Assembly: GCA_965277275.1 (NCBI GenBank) | Contig: CBDICG010000001.1 | Coordinates: forward strand, 806,001-870,000 | Origin: HLUCCA09 sp965277275 | GTDB lineage: Bacteria > Pseudomonadota > Alphaproteobacteria > Rhodobacterales > Rhodobacteraceae | Length of the DNA: 64,000 nucleotides | Reading direction: 5' to 3' | Shown: positions 7,811 through 15,553 of the stretch, piece by piece | Numbering within the stretch: position 1 is the stretch's first letter | How the letters are laid out: the number at the start of each line of letters is the position of its first letter | Program-made: the position numbers and the translations under genes | The notes under the pieces: model-generated | The model's database searches: none | What the model was told of the DNA's origin: nothing | What the model saw: the letters and a program-made list of their open reading frames with translations, nothing else

Positions 7811-8764
7811 ATGAGAGACAGCCACGACGCATCGGCGCCCACCCCCAAGTTTGCGGATCCGATGTGGACGGCCAAGGGCGAGCGCCGTGCAACAGTGCGG
7901 CTCAGCAACCCGCAAACGCTCTGGTTCAATACCGGAACGCTGTGCAACATCGAGTGCACCAACTGCTACATCGAAAGCTCCCCGGTGAATGACCGTCTGG
8001 TCTACATCACCGCCGCCGAGGTAGCCGAGTACCTCGACCAGCTCGAAACCCGCCGCTGGGGCGCGCGCGAAATCGGCTTTACCGGCGGCGAGCCCTTCAT
8101 GAACCCCGACATGATCGCGATGGCCCGCATCGCTTTGGAGCGCGGCTACGACGTGCTCATCCTGACCAACGCGATGGCACCGATGATGCGCCCGCGCGTG
8201 CAGGAGGGGCTCGTGGCGCTCCAGCGCGCGTTCGGCGACCAGCTCACGCTCCGGATCTCCGTCGATCACTGGCGCGAGGCGCAGCACGATACCGAGCGCG
8301 GTGCAGGCAGCTTCGCCAAGACCCTCGACGGGATGGATTGGCTTCGCGACGCAGGCATCCGCATGTCCGTCGCGGGCCGCACGATGTGGGGCGAGGCCGA
8401 CGCGGACGCGCGCGCGGGCTATGCCGCGCTCTACGCCGCGCGCGGCTACGAGATCGACGCGCACGCCCCCGCCGAAACGGTCCTCTTTCCGGAGATGGAC
8501 ATCAACGCGGACGTTCCGGAAATCACCACCGCCTGCTGGGGCATCCTCGACAAGCGGCCCGACGACGTGATGTGCGCCTCCTCCCGCATGGTCGTGAAGC
8601 GCAAGGGCGCCGCGACGCCGTCTGTCGTCGCCTGCACGCTCCTGCCCTACAGCCCCGAGTTCGATCTTGGCGCGACGCTGGCCGAAGCCGAAGGCGAGGT
8701 GGCGCTCAACCATCCCCATTGCGCAAAGTTCTGCGTGCTGGGCGGCGCAAGCTGCTCAGCCTGA
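7811..8764 (+). CDS. Radical SAM protein with C-terminal cysteine-rich region
   Basis: A 317-residue radical SAM enzyme. The [4Fe-4S] motif C-x3-C-x2-C is CNIECTNC at residues 45-52, and the SAM-binding GFTGGEPF follows near residue 95. Late cysteines (MCASSR, VACTLL, and Cys304, Cys308 and Cys315 near the end) resemble a twitch or SPASM-like auxiliary cluster region. The ATG at 7811 directly precedes a conserved-looking N-terminus and is the only start giving a normal family length. It stands alone between zwf and a long non-coding gap, with no precursor peptide beside it. The substrate is unknown. Confidence 0.85.
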   Translation: MRDSHDASAPTPKFADPMWTAKGERRATVRLSNPQTLWFNTGTLCNIECTNCYIESSPVNDRLVYITAAEVAEYLDQLETRRWGAREIGFTGGEPFMNPDMIAMARIALERGYDVLILTNAMAPMMRPRVQEGLVALQRAFGDQLTLRISVDHWREAQHDTERGAGSFAKTLDGMDWLRDAGIRMSVAGRTMWGEADADARAGYAALYAARGYEIDAHAPAETVLFPEMDINADVPEITTACWGILDKRPDDVMCASSRMVVKRKGAATPSVVACTLLPYSPEFDLGATLAEAEGEVALNHPHCAKFCVLGGASCSA

Positions 8765-9078
8765 CCGGTACGCGACGCCGATTAGCTCCCCGAGGCTGGA
8801 TGCGGCACGCGCGACACCCCGGATTAGGAAAGCACACGTCCTCTCTCCCTTCCGGGGTCAGCGGGCCGCTGCAACGGCCTGTGGCCTACCCGGCGCAAAG
8901 CGCAATGTGACCCCGTTCAAGCCAGCCTGAAACAACCGGCAATCCAAGCCACTCGTCGAAAGCCCACGGCCGCTCTGCGAAGGGCGCCCCGATCAAGGCG
9001 CGAGCGGGCGCGCGCCCCCCTGCGTCCCGTCCCGGTATCTACCCGCAAGCCGCGCGCTCGTGATTGCAAACGCACCGC
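8765..9078. other. Intergenic region with no recognised feature
   Basis: The 314 bases between the convergent radical SAM gene and the ClpP-like gene hold no convincing open frame, RNA or repeat. No strong terminator hairpin was found in it. Confidence 0.4.
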
Positions 9079-9840
9079 TCACTCGGGGGCCTGCGGCGCG
9101 TCCTCTGTCACAAGCCCGTAGTCGGCAAGCTCCTCGGGCAAGAGCACGTAGATCTGCGCGGGCGGCGTCGCCATCGCCGGGATCATCATGCGCGGATCGA
9201 CCCCCATCTCCACGAGATAGGCCATCACGCTGGCCTGACCGGACTGGATGTCCTCGATGGCGAGAAACGCGGGCAAATAGGCGTTCTCCCCGTGAAAGTG
9301 CTGATGCACCCCGAGCGCCCCGCCCGCCTCGGCAGACCGCGCAACACCACCGGCAAAGACATAGGGGCAGGCCGAAAGGCAGATCCGCTCCGCCGCCACC
9401 CGCGTGTCGAGCCCGGCCTCACGCAGCGCGCGTCCGATCTCCAGCGCATCGGAGACAGAGCCACCGCTCGAATGCAGCACGGCTTCGTCCGCTCCCAGCC
9501 GGTTGCCCGCCAGCCACTCCACGAACCGCGCGCCATCGCCGGGGGCGATCTGCCCGGTCAGCCGGATCGCCTCCGCATCGCGCTCAAAGAGCAGGCGCGA
9601 CGGCATGTCCCCGACCTCAGGCAACCCGCGCAGATCGTCGGGCGAGAACCGGCGGCGCTGATCGCCGGGGGCGACTGGCATCTCGAAATCGGGCGGGCCG
9701 AAGCCGGGCAACTTGAAGGGCAGGCTCGACGGCAAGGCCCCCGGCGGCACCGCCCGCGCAAGATCCGTGGCCGCCAACGCGCAGGCGAGCCCGATCTGAA
9801 GGACAAGCACCAGTCGCAGCGCTCTGCGGGCGCCCGTCAT
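9079..9840 (-). CDS. Secreted ClpP-like (COG3904-type) protein
   Basis: A 253-residue protein with an N-terminal signal sequence (hydrophobic residues 8-24, ending ALAATDLARA), so probably periplasmic. The C-terminal 150 residues follow the ClpP/crotonase fold: HSSGGSVSDALEIG matches the ClpP SPGGSV strand, CLSACPYVFAGG places Ser156 at the nucleophile position, and LGVHQHF places His179 at the catalytic histidine. The position of the third-residue aspartate reads differently, so a Ser-His dyad or a non-proteolytic role is possible. It lies 6 bases after the upstream coiled-coil membrane protein gene, so the two are probably co-transcribed. Confidence 0.75.
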   Translation of the reverse strand: MTGARRALRLVLVLQIGLACALAATDLARAVPPGALPSSLPFKLPGFGPPDFEMPVAPGDQRRRFSPDDLRGLPEVGDMPSRLLFERDAEAIRLTGQIAPGDGARFVEWLAGNRLGADEAVLHSSGGSVSDALEIGRALREAGLDTRVAAERICLSACPYVFAGGVARSAEAGGALGVHQHFHGENAYLPAFLAIEDIQSGQASVMAYLVEMGVDPRMMIPAMATPPAQIYVLLPEELADYGLVTEDAPQAPE

Positions 9841-9846
9841 CGCCCG

Positions 9847-11244
9847 CTACCCGCCGCGCCCGGGAGACAGGGTGCGCACCTCGGCACCGTCCGGCGCAGC
9901 CGTGTCCCCGCCGGGCGCGCCGGGATCGGTCGCACCGGGCTCCGGCGCAGGCGGCGCGTTCGGGTCCGGCGCGGGGCCAGAGCTGACCGTTCCGGACACC
10001 GCAAGCTCCGGCGCGGCGCGTGCCATCGCGTCCTCCACTTCCCGCAAACCGGCCACCGCGGCGCGCAATTCCCCCAGCGTGATCGCATTCTCCATGCCCA
10101 CAGGGTCGCGCCCCGCGCGGATCGCTGCCTGCACGATCATCAGCACCAGCACCAGAACACCCGGCAGGAGATCGATCGCGATCGCCCCGGCCCAGCTCGG
10201 CACGAAGCTGTCGGCATAGAGGATCACCGCATCCGCCGCCGAGATCGGCACGTAGGCGACATCCGCCGCGGGCGGCATCGCCATCACCTGCCGCGCCGCC
10301 TCCTCCAGCGTTTCGGCCCGCGAGCCCAGCACGCCAAGCACCGCACCGATGGTGGCGGATTGATCGGCCCGCGCGGCCTCTGTCCCGCCATCGAGATCGG
10401 GCAGCACCACGGACGCCTCCAGATCCGCCGCCGCGCGCGCCACCAGCGGCGCCACGGACAGCTGCCGCAGCTGGGTGATGATGCCCGCCAGCCGCACGGC
10501 CTCCTCCGAGAACGTCACCGAGCGCGCCTCGACAGGCCCGCGCTCCACGGTCAGCGCCCGCATCCGGCTCAGGATCGCGTTCCCTTCGGCAAAGGCGCGC
10601 TCGATCAGCACCCCTTGCCCCTCGATCTGCGCCTCAAGCGCGGTCAGCTCGCCGGACTTCTGGCGCAGCACCCGGAACACCGCCCCGCGCCCGGCAAGAC
10701 CCGAGAGATCGCCCGCCGCCTCGGCCTCCGACAGGTCCTCGAAGGTCTGGCGCGTGCGCGCGACGTCCTGCCGGAGGGCCTGCCCTGAGATCGCAATCTC
10801 ATGCGCGCGCTCCAGGCTCTCCTGGTACTCCTGCACGGTGTTCGCCAGGTGCTGCTCCACCGCCGCCGCGCCCGCCAACGCCGCCGCATTCAGCCACGAC
10901 GACATCGCCACAATCGCGAGCGACCCAAGCGCCATCGACAAGAGCAGCCCCAACCGGGCAGAGGCCGTGCGCACCGCCGGCAAAAGCCGCAGCATGTAGG
11001 ACCAGAAGACGAAGATCCCGACCGACACCGCGATCGAATACGAGAGCGCCGCGAAGAACGACAGCGCCCCGGTATTGTCCAGAAGCGACGACACCCCGAG
11101 ATACGTGTAGATCCCCGACGCGGTGGCCAGCACACCGAGCGCCGTCGGCGTGATCGTCCCCAGCCCGCCGACATGGCCCTCCAGCTCGCGCGCATGGTGC
11201 AAGCCCTGCGCCTCGGCGCGCGTCATCCGGTCGTCGTGATCCAT
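9847..11244 (-). CDS. Coiled-coil inner-membrane protein of unknown function
   Basis: A 465-residue protein not recognised as a named family. From the ATG at 11244 it has a hydrophilic start, about three membrane segments within residues 30-130 (around YTYLGVSSLL, IAVSVGIFVFWSYML and LGLLLSMALGSLAIVAM), and a long helical region with QEYQESLERAHEIAISG likely to form coiled coils. A further membrane segment lies near IAIDLLPGVLVLVLMIVQ, and the tail is rich in proline, glycine and aspartate. The frame stays open to 11385, but the added residues are cysteine-rich and unlike a start. It precedes the secreted ClpP-like gene by 6 bases, and a joint membrane/periplasmic function is inferred. Confidence 0.65.
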   Translation of the reverse strand: MDHDDRMTRAEAQGLHHARELEGHVGGLGTITPTALGVLATASGIYTYLGVSSLLDNTGALSFFAALSYSIAVSVGIFVFWSYMLRLLPAVRTASARLGLLLSMALGSLAIVAMSSWLNAAALAGAAAVEQHLANTVQEYQESLERAHEIAISGQALRQDVARTRQTFEDLSEAEAAGDLSGLAGRGAVFRVLRQKSGELTALEAQIEGQGVLIERAFAEGNAILSRMRALTVERGPVEARSVTFSEEAVRLAGIITQLRQLSVAPLVARAAADLEASVVLPDLDGGTEAARADQSATIGAVLGVLGSRAETLEEAARQVMAMPPAADVAYVPISAADAVILYADSFVPSWAGAIAIDLLPGVLVLVLMIVQAAIRAGRDPVGMENAITLGELRAAVAGLREVEDAMARAAPELAVSGTVSSGPAPDPNAPPAPEPGATDPGAPGGDTAAPDGAEVRTLSPGRGG

Positions 11245-11317
11245 CTCGGCGGCCTCCCTCGCGACACAAGAGAAGCAGCACGGCCGGTCGGCGGCAACCC
11301 CACGAATTGCGCGCTTA

Positions 11318-11335
11318 CACGATCGAAAGATCGTG
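11318..11335. promoter_or_regulatory. Perfect 7-bp inverted repeat in a divergent promoter region
   Basis: CACGATC-GAAA-GATCGTG is a perfect inverted repeat with a GAAA centre. It lies between the start of the leftward membrane protein gene and the ATG of the first VPLPA-CTERM gene. It may be an operator or a small RNA hairpin in a 5' leader. Nothing identifies the binding factor. Confidence 0.3.
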
Positions 11336-11408
11336 ATTCCTATTTGCATGCTTGTGGAGTAACGTAGCGTGAAGTGCCGCGGCACAGGTCACGGGAAGGA
11401 TCACGACG

Positions 11409-11996
11409 ATGGGAAACATGTGCCGTGTTCTCACAGCCTCGGCCATTGCTCTGGCCACGGCGGGTCCGGCATCGGCCGTGGGGGTTCTGAGCTTCACCGA
11501 GGAGGGCGACGATGTCGTCGCAACGTTGTCCGGAAGCTTCGCATTTTCGGCCGGCCCTTCGAACATAGGTGTATTCGGGCCGCTTCTGTCCCCGAGTGCT
11601 GGCTTACTCATCACGAACGAAAGTCCACTTGCTTCGACATTCGCAGTGTCCGGACCGTCGTCGTACGGGACAGGGGAACCCCTTGGTGGCGGCGTCGCGG
11701 CGGAGGGCACGACGGGCCTTGCCATCTTCTTCAATAACGATTTTTACATCGATAGCAGCTACGTGGCGAACACGGAACTCCAGGGCAGCGTCACCTGGGC
11801 CGGAAGCTTCGAAACACTCGGCCTGACCGAGGGGGAATACGTCTACTCCATCTTCGAGGCCGACACGACCGAGCCTGTTCTGGACACGTTCACACTGCGC
11901 ATCGGCGACCCCGAGGTCATCCCCCTGCCCGCCGCCGGGCTTCTGCTGATCGGCGGACTCGGCGCGCTTGTGATGGTGCGCCGCCGCAAGGGCTGA
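11409..11996 (+). CDS. VPLPA-CTERM sorted surface protein, copy 1
   Basis: A 195-residue exported protein. Residues 1-23 form a signal peptide. The C-terminus carries the tripartite sorting signal: the short motif IPLPAAG, a membrane helix (GLLLIGGLGALVMV) and a basic end RRRKG. This is the VPLPA-CTERM signal that exosortase-type enzymes are thought to process. The middle domain is unrecognised and low in cysteine. It shares the segment GDDVVATLSGS and the whole tail with the gene at 12274-12936, so the two are paralogues. The start follows a GGAAGGATC ribosome site. No exosortase gene lies in the window. Confidence 0.85.
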   Translation: MGNMCRVLTASAIALATAGPASAVGVLSFTEEGDDVVATLSGSFAFSAGPSNIGVFGPLLSPSAGLLITNESPLASTFAVSGPSSYGTGEPLGGGVAAEGTTGLAIFFNNDFYIDSSYVANTELQGSVTWAGSFETLGLTEGEYVYSIFEADTTEPVLDTFTLRIGDPEVIPLPAAGLLLIGGLGALVMVRRRKG

Positions 11997-12273
11997 GCGC
12001 ACTTCGAGCCCGCCGCGACCTGGAGCACCCAAAACGGTCCGAGGGGACGAGCGCAGCGCACGACCCCTACGGCGTCGCGCGCATGTCACCTGTTTGGAGG
12101 TCGGATGAATTGACCTCATGGGATGCGCCACTCAAAATGGCACGGCCTCAAAAAACCGGCAGCAAGCACATTAATCGCCGTGGATCAGAGACTTATTGCT
12201 TCCATGAGCGCCACACCTTCGTTAACGTTACGTCGAGAGAAATTGTGTGACTGAGCAGGACAGGGTGAACCCT

Positions 12274-12936
12274 ATGGGAATTGTACGAAAGATGGCGCAA
12301 GCTGCGGCTTTGGCAGGCGCGGCCCTGATGACCACGGTGCCGGGCCATGCCGCCGGTCTGCTGGCCTTCGAAGAAGTCGGTGACGATGTCGTCGCGACGC
12401 TTTCGGGATCCCTGGCGCTCGATGGCCTCGTCCCTGGTGACGGCCTCGGCTTTAGCGGGCCATTCCTGAACCCGAGGTTTACGATCACCACCGCACCCTT
12501 TGTGTCTGGCAGCACCATCACCTATGCTGGCACAACGCCGGGGACCTTTGGCGTGGACCGCGCGAACGCGACCGGAGTGGCAAGCGATGGGATCACACCG
12601 ATCGGCATCCTTACTGAAGGAGGTCCCGGACGTGCAACGGTGCTTGTGTCGGATGACTACGTGAGCGGCTCCCCACTGAGCGGAACGGTCACGTGGGCTG
12701 ATACGACAATCGCGGATCTTGGTCTGACGCCTGGCGACTACCTCATCACTCTCACAGGGCTGGTAGAGGAAAATGGCCCGAGCGTGTTCTCTGCGTCGAA
12801 CGAAGAGCCCGCCGGCAACACCTTCACGGTCCGCGTCGGGGCGGCCCCGGAGGTCATTCCCCTCCCCGCCGCGGGCCTGCTCCTGATCGGCGGCCTCGGC
12901 GCGCTCGCCATGGTGCGCCGCCGCCGCAAGGGCTGA
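12274..12936 (+). CDS. VPLPA-CTERM sorted surface protein, copy 2
   Basis: A 220-residue exported protein, paralogous to the preceding gene. It has a signal peptide (through VPGHAAG), the shared GDDVVATLSGS segment near residue 35, an unrecognised beta-rich middle and the tail IPLPAAG, membrane helix and RRRRKG. The ATG at 12274 is preferred over a GTG at 12247 because it has a ribosome site (AGGACAGGG) and gives a normal signal peptide. The two copies differ in the middle, so they may carry different surface functions. A strong terminator follows. Confidence 0.83.
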   Translation: MGIVRKMAQAAALAGAALMTTVPGHAAGLLAFEEVGDDVVATLSGSLALDGLVPGDGLGFSGPFLNPRFTITTAPFVSGSTITYAGTTPGTFGVDRANATGVASDGITPIGILTEGGPGRATVLVSDDYVSGSPLSGTVTWADTTIADLGLTPGDYLITLTGLVEENGPSVFSASNEEPAGNTFTVRVGAAPEVIPLPAAGLLLIGGLGALAMVRRRRKG

Positions 12937-12963
12937 GCACCTCCGGCACCACGCCCATTTCAA

Positions 12964-13003
12964 CAAAAAAAAGGCCCGCTCCACCATCCAGAGCGGGCCT
13001 TCT
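12964..13003 (+). terminator. Intrinsic terminator after VPLPA-CTERM copy 2
   Basis: GGCCCGCTC (12973-12981) pairs with GAGCGGGCC (12991-12999) over nine bases with a nine-base loop. An A-run precedes it and TTCT follows. It lies 28 bases after the stop codon. Confidence 0.85.
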
Positions 13004-13030
13004 CACGTGTGGCGGGGACCGTAGCGACCG

Positions 13031-13146
13031 GGGGGGCGATTTATTCCCGAGGACCTGTTTTTACAGGTGGGCGCCAGGTAAACAGACCAGGGTCCGCACA
13101 GAGCCAGCTCCCTCGGAGTTGCTTAAGGCCACCGGAATGTAACCCC
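13031..13146 (+). other. Possible structured RNA upstream of mmcB
   Basis: Nested complementary segments suggest a folded RNA. A perfect hairpin ACCTGT-TTTT-ACAGGT lies at 13053-13068. CCGAGG (13047-13052) pairs with CCTCGG (13111-13116). An outer helix forms between TATTC (13042-13046) and GAATG near 13135. The 3' side has an unpaired stretch, as in large internal bubbles. It does not match RNase P RNA, SRP RNA, tmRNA or 5S rRNA as I know them. A 6S-like RNA was considered but not supported. It lies about 245 bases before mmcB and just after a terminator. Confidence 0.3.
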
Positions 13147-13362
13147 ATGACGAGAAGAACAGATCCGCCGGCGGACAACGTAGGCGCCCTACCCGGCGGC
13201 GACAAGGGGCCTCCGGCTCTGCCTCCGCCGTACGCTGCGTCATGCGCCGTCGCGCACGGGGCAGGCACGCGCGCAACCGCCACCCCCGTGGGCGTGCTGG
13301 CGTACCGGACGTCCGGCAAAATGCGGCCCAACGGCACAGCCACGATGCCCCCATTGATTGAT

Positions 13363-13377
13363 GTTCACTTTTCGTTC
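13363..13377 (+). promoter_or_regulatory. LexA (SOS) box upstream of mmcB
   Basis: GTTC-N7-GTTC is the direct-repeat operator known for alphaproteobacterial LexA. Here the sequence is GTTCACTTTTCGTTC, ending 14 bases before the mmcB ATG. The site should therefore cover the promoter or transcription start and allow DNA-damage induction. Confidence 0.85.
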
Positions 13378-13391
13378 ATGATCTCTGGGCC

Positions 13392-13913
13392 ATGCCAGAC
13401 GATCTTCCCGCCCTCCCCGTCGCCGCTGCCTCCTCGCCCGACATCCCAGCCGACACCGAACACCGGCTGAGCGGCGGGCAGCTCCTTGCCCGCGGCGTGT
13501 GCCGCGCTCTTGCCGCAGAGCACGATTTCGCGACCGCCGAGGAGGTGACCCTCGCCACCGGCTTGCGGGTCGACGTGATGGCGATTGGGCCCAAGGGGGA
13601 AATCTGGGTGGTCGAGTGCAAATCCAGCCGGGCTGACTTTACGTCAGACGCGAAGTGGCACGGCTATCTGGATTGGGCAGACAGGTTCTTCTGGGCCGTC
13701 GGCCCGGAATTTCCGACCGATCTCCTGCCCAGCGACACGGGGCTGATCCTCGCGGATGGCTTTGGCGCCGAAATCGTCCGCATCGGGCCGGAAACGAAGC
13801 TCGCGGGCGCCCGGCGCAAGGCCGTGACCTTGCGCTTTGCCCGCCATACCGCCCGCCGCGCCCACGCCGCGCGCGATCCCGATGCGGCCCTGGGCTGGGG
13901 CGTCGCGCTCTGA
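13392..13913 (+). CDS. mmcB: MmcB family DNA repair protein, putative endonuclease
   Basis: A 173-residue protein matching the alphaproteobacterial MmcB family, an SOS-induced mitomycin-C resistance factor first described in Caulobacter. The core carries PD-(D/E)xK nuclease-type residues: Asp61 in RVDVMAIG, then Glu75 and Lys77 in VVECKSSR. RADFTSDAKWHGYLDWADRF follows, giving the usual DFxxD block. The LexA box 14 bases upstream supports SOS control directly. It is not in an operon: the following gene starts 151 bases later and encodes an envelope protein. The nuclease activity is inferred from the fold. Confidence 0.88.
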   Translation: MPDDLPALPVAAASSPDIPADTEHRLSGGQLLARGVCRALAAEHDFATAEEVTLATGLRVDVMAIGPKGEIWVVECKSSRADFTSDAKWHGYLDWADRFFWAVGPEFPTDLLPSDTGLILADGFGAEIVRIGPETKLAGARRKAVTLRFARHTARRAHAARDPDAALGWGVAL

Positions 13914-14064
13914 CCCGATCGGGTCAGCTTGCACCAGGATCATCGCCGCTCAGCCCGGCCCGGCCAGAGCATTTGGGCCTCCCGCCACCCCCGTTCTTGC
14001 AGGCGCGCACCCGTCAGGGGTAGCGTCTCGCGGCACACCAACCACAAACCGCACGAGAACCCCT

Positions 14065-14712
14065 ATGCGCACACTATGGACCACGGTCATCGGCACCGCG
14101 CTCACCCTCGCCCCACTGCGCGCCGATGCCTCCGACACGACCTACACCGACCCCTGCATCGACGCGGTGATGGCCGCGAACGGGGCCGATACCCCCCCGG
14201 GCGGCGGGATCCTGTCGCAGGAGTTCTCCGAAGCGGGCACCCTCGTCATGCTCGAAGACGCGCTCGGGCAGACCTGGCGCTGCATCTCCTACAAGGACGG
14301 CACCGTTGGTGAACTGACCCGTGTCGACGGCGCCGACGATGGCGGCGGGGCCATGGCTGGCGCCTCGGGATCGGTGGCCCAGACCACGCCGACCTCGACC
14401 GAGCAGCGCGTCCAGTTCGCGCCCGGCACCTCCGGCGCGATCCTCGATGTGACGCTGGGCTCCGGCGATGCCGCCACGTACCTGCTCGGCGCGAACGAAG
14501 GCCAGTTTCTCGACGTGCGGCTGGAGACGGACTCGCCGTCCCTCTTCTTTATGATCTACGTGCCGGACGGAGACATCCTCTACGAAAGCGCACAGGCCGG
14601 AAACGCCTATCGCGGACAGCTCTACGAAAGCGGCGATCACCGGGTCGAGGTCTTCTACAACGGCAATGTCGGCACAACGGCCCGCGCCCGGCTGACCATC
14701 GAGATCGAGTGA
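14065..14712 (+). CDS. Exported protein with C-terminal PPC/lysozyme-inhibitor-like domain
   Basis: A 215-residue exported protein. The first 19 residues form a signal peptide ending near ADAS. The N-terminal module has paired cysteines (DPCIDAV and WRCISYK) and the segment SEFSEAGTLV-like QEFSEAGTLVML. The C-terminal 95 residues (VQFAPGTSGAILDVTLGSG to ARARLTIEIE) resemble the beta-sandwich of PliG-like g-type lysozyme inhibitors and PPC domains, a likeness judged by eye. The ATG at 14065 is chosen over more upstream in-frame starts because it begins the signal peptide. It precedes a lipoprotein gene by 41 bases, so the two may be co-transcribed. Confidence 0.65.
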   Translation: MRTLWTTVIGTALTLAPLRADASDTTYTDPCIDAVMAANGADTPPGGGILSQEFSEAGTLVMLEDALGQTWRCISYKDGTVGELTRVDGADDGGGAMAGASGSVAQTTPTSTEQRVQFAPGTSGAILDVTLGSGDAATYLLGANEGQFLDVRLETDSPSLFFMIYVPDGDILYESAQAGNAYRGQLYESGDHRVEVFYNGNVGTTARARLTIEIE

Positions 14713-14753
14713 TCCCTCGCCACCAAGACTACACTCCAGAAGGACCCTGCCCC

Positions 14754-15047
14754 ATGCACATCAAGATCGCGCTCAGCGCCACCGCCGCCCTCGCCCTTAC
14801 GGCCTGCGTCGAGGAAACGCCCTCTGCCGGGCAGCCCGCCGTGGGCAGCGCCTCCGACCTGTCGAGCTTCGAAGGCGCCCGCGCCGGACAGGCCGAGATG
14901 GGCATCCAGAGCCTCGGCTACGAGCTTGTCCGCTCCGACGGGCTGACGAACTACTGGTTCAACCGCGACACGGGCGCTTGCGCCGAAATCACGACCGCAG
15001 ACGGGCGCTATTCCTCGGTCAGCATGTTGCCCGCAGGCGATTGCTGA
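14754..15047 (+). CDS. Small lipoprotein
   Basis: A 97-residue protein with a lipoprotein signal peptide: the lipobox is LALTAC, so Cys18 would be lipidated. The mature part (ARAGQAEMGIQSLGYELVR, then two cysteines in GACAEI and the last residue) looks like a small compact domain found in Rhodobacterales envelope proteins. Its function is unknown. The ATG at 14754 follows an AGAAGGACC ribosome site. It is probably co-transcribed with the upstream exported protein and with the small two-helix membrane protein that follows. Confidence 0.7.
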   Translation: MHIKIALSATAALALTACVEETPSAGQPAVGSASDLSSFEGARAGQAEMGIQSLGYELVRSDGLTNYWFNRDTGACAEITTADGRYSSVSMLPAGDC

Positions 15048-15071
15048 TCCACTAACCAAAGGTGTCACGCC

Positions 15072-15245
15072 ATGCATATTGACCTCGTCCATACGATCAT
15101 CACGGTCGGTCTGATCTTCGGGACCTTGTGGGGGCTCGGTCGTCTGGGGATCATCGACAGGCAAAAGCCACTGCGCTTCGATTGGCGCGCGATTGCGTCT
15201 GTCGCGTTGGTGGTCTTCATCTTCAATCTGATCTGGCCTGCCTAG
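15072..15245 (+). CDS. 57-residue protein with two membrane helices
   Basis: A short open frame starting 24 bases after the lipoprotein stop. The protein has a hydrophobic segment at residues 6-20 (VHTIITVGLIFGTLWGL), a basic loop RQKPLRFDWR and a second hydrophobic segment at 42-56 (IASVALVVFIFNLIWP). The hydrophobic pattern and codon use match real coding sequence. It is probably an inner-membrane microprotein co-transcribed with the two upstream envelope genes. No named family was recognised. Confidence 0.6.
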   Translation: MHIDLVHTIITVGLIFGTLWGLGRLGIIDRQKPLRFDWRAIASVALVVFIFNLIWPA

Positions 15246-15553
15246 CGCGTGGTGCGCTCGGCAAGAGCCATGTCCTCACGCGCTGCACCGAGGCAGCGTT
15301 CGCAGAGCACAATGCATTCGGTGCGGCGGGTGAAGGCGATTGCGCGCAACATGCTCTAGCGCGTGGCAGGCCCATGGGCGGGTGTGCGCCGTCTGCAGGA
15401 TGGCGCGCCCCTGCCCGATCCGCCCGAACCGCGCTTGTCCCTGCATGTGTCCCGCCGCCCCGTGCCGCTCCGTCGCGGCGCGCAGGTTTTGATGGACGGA
15501 TGGCAGCGCCGGAGGCATCCTCGGGGCAGCCATGCTGTTGCGAGGGTATCCCG
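15246..15553. other. Intergenic region before the B12 radical SAM gene
   Basis: These 308 bases hold no convincing gene. CTAGCGCGTGG-like words occur at both ends (near 15242 and 15356), a weak direct repeat. An AGGG at 15543 probably serves as the ribosome site of the next gene. Confidence 0.35.

Noticed and set aside
9064..10788. Long plus-strand open frame opposite the ClpP-like and coiled-coil genes
   Set aside because: Composition is that of a GC-rich antisense frame, and the opposite strand has signal peptide and membrane features.
13041..13343. Minus-strand open frame upstream of mmcB
   Set aside because: No family features or ribosome site, and the region looks like structured non-coding DNA.
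15072..15245. 57-residue gene considered as a precursor peptide for the nearby radical SAM enzyme
   Set aside because: The protein has two membrane helices and no core-peptide pattern, and lies with envelope genes 308 bases away.
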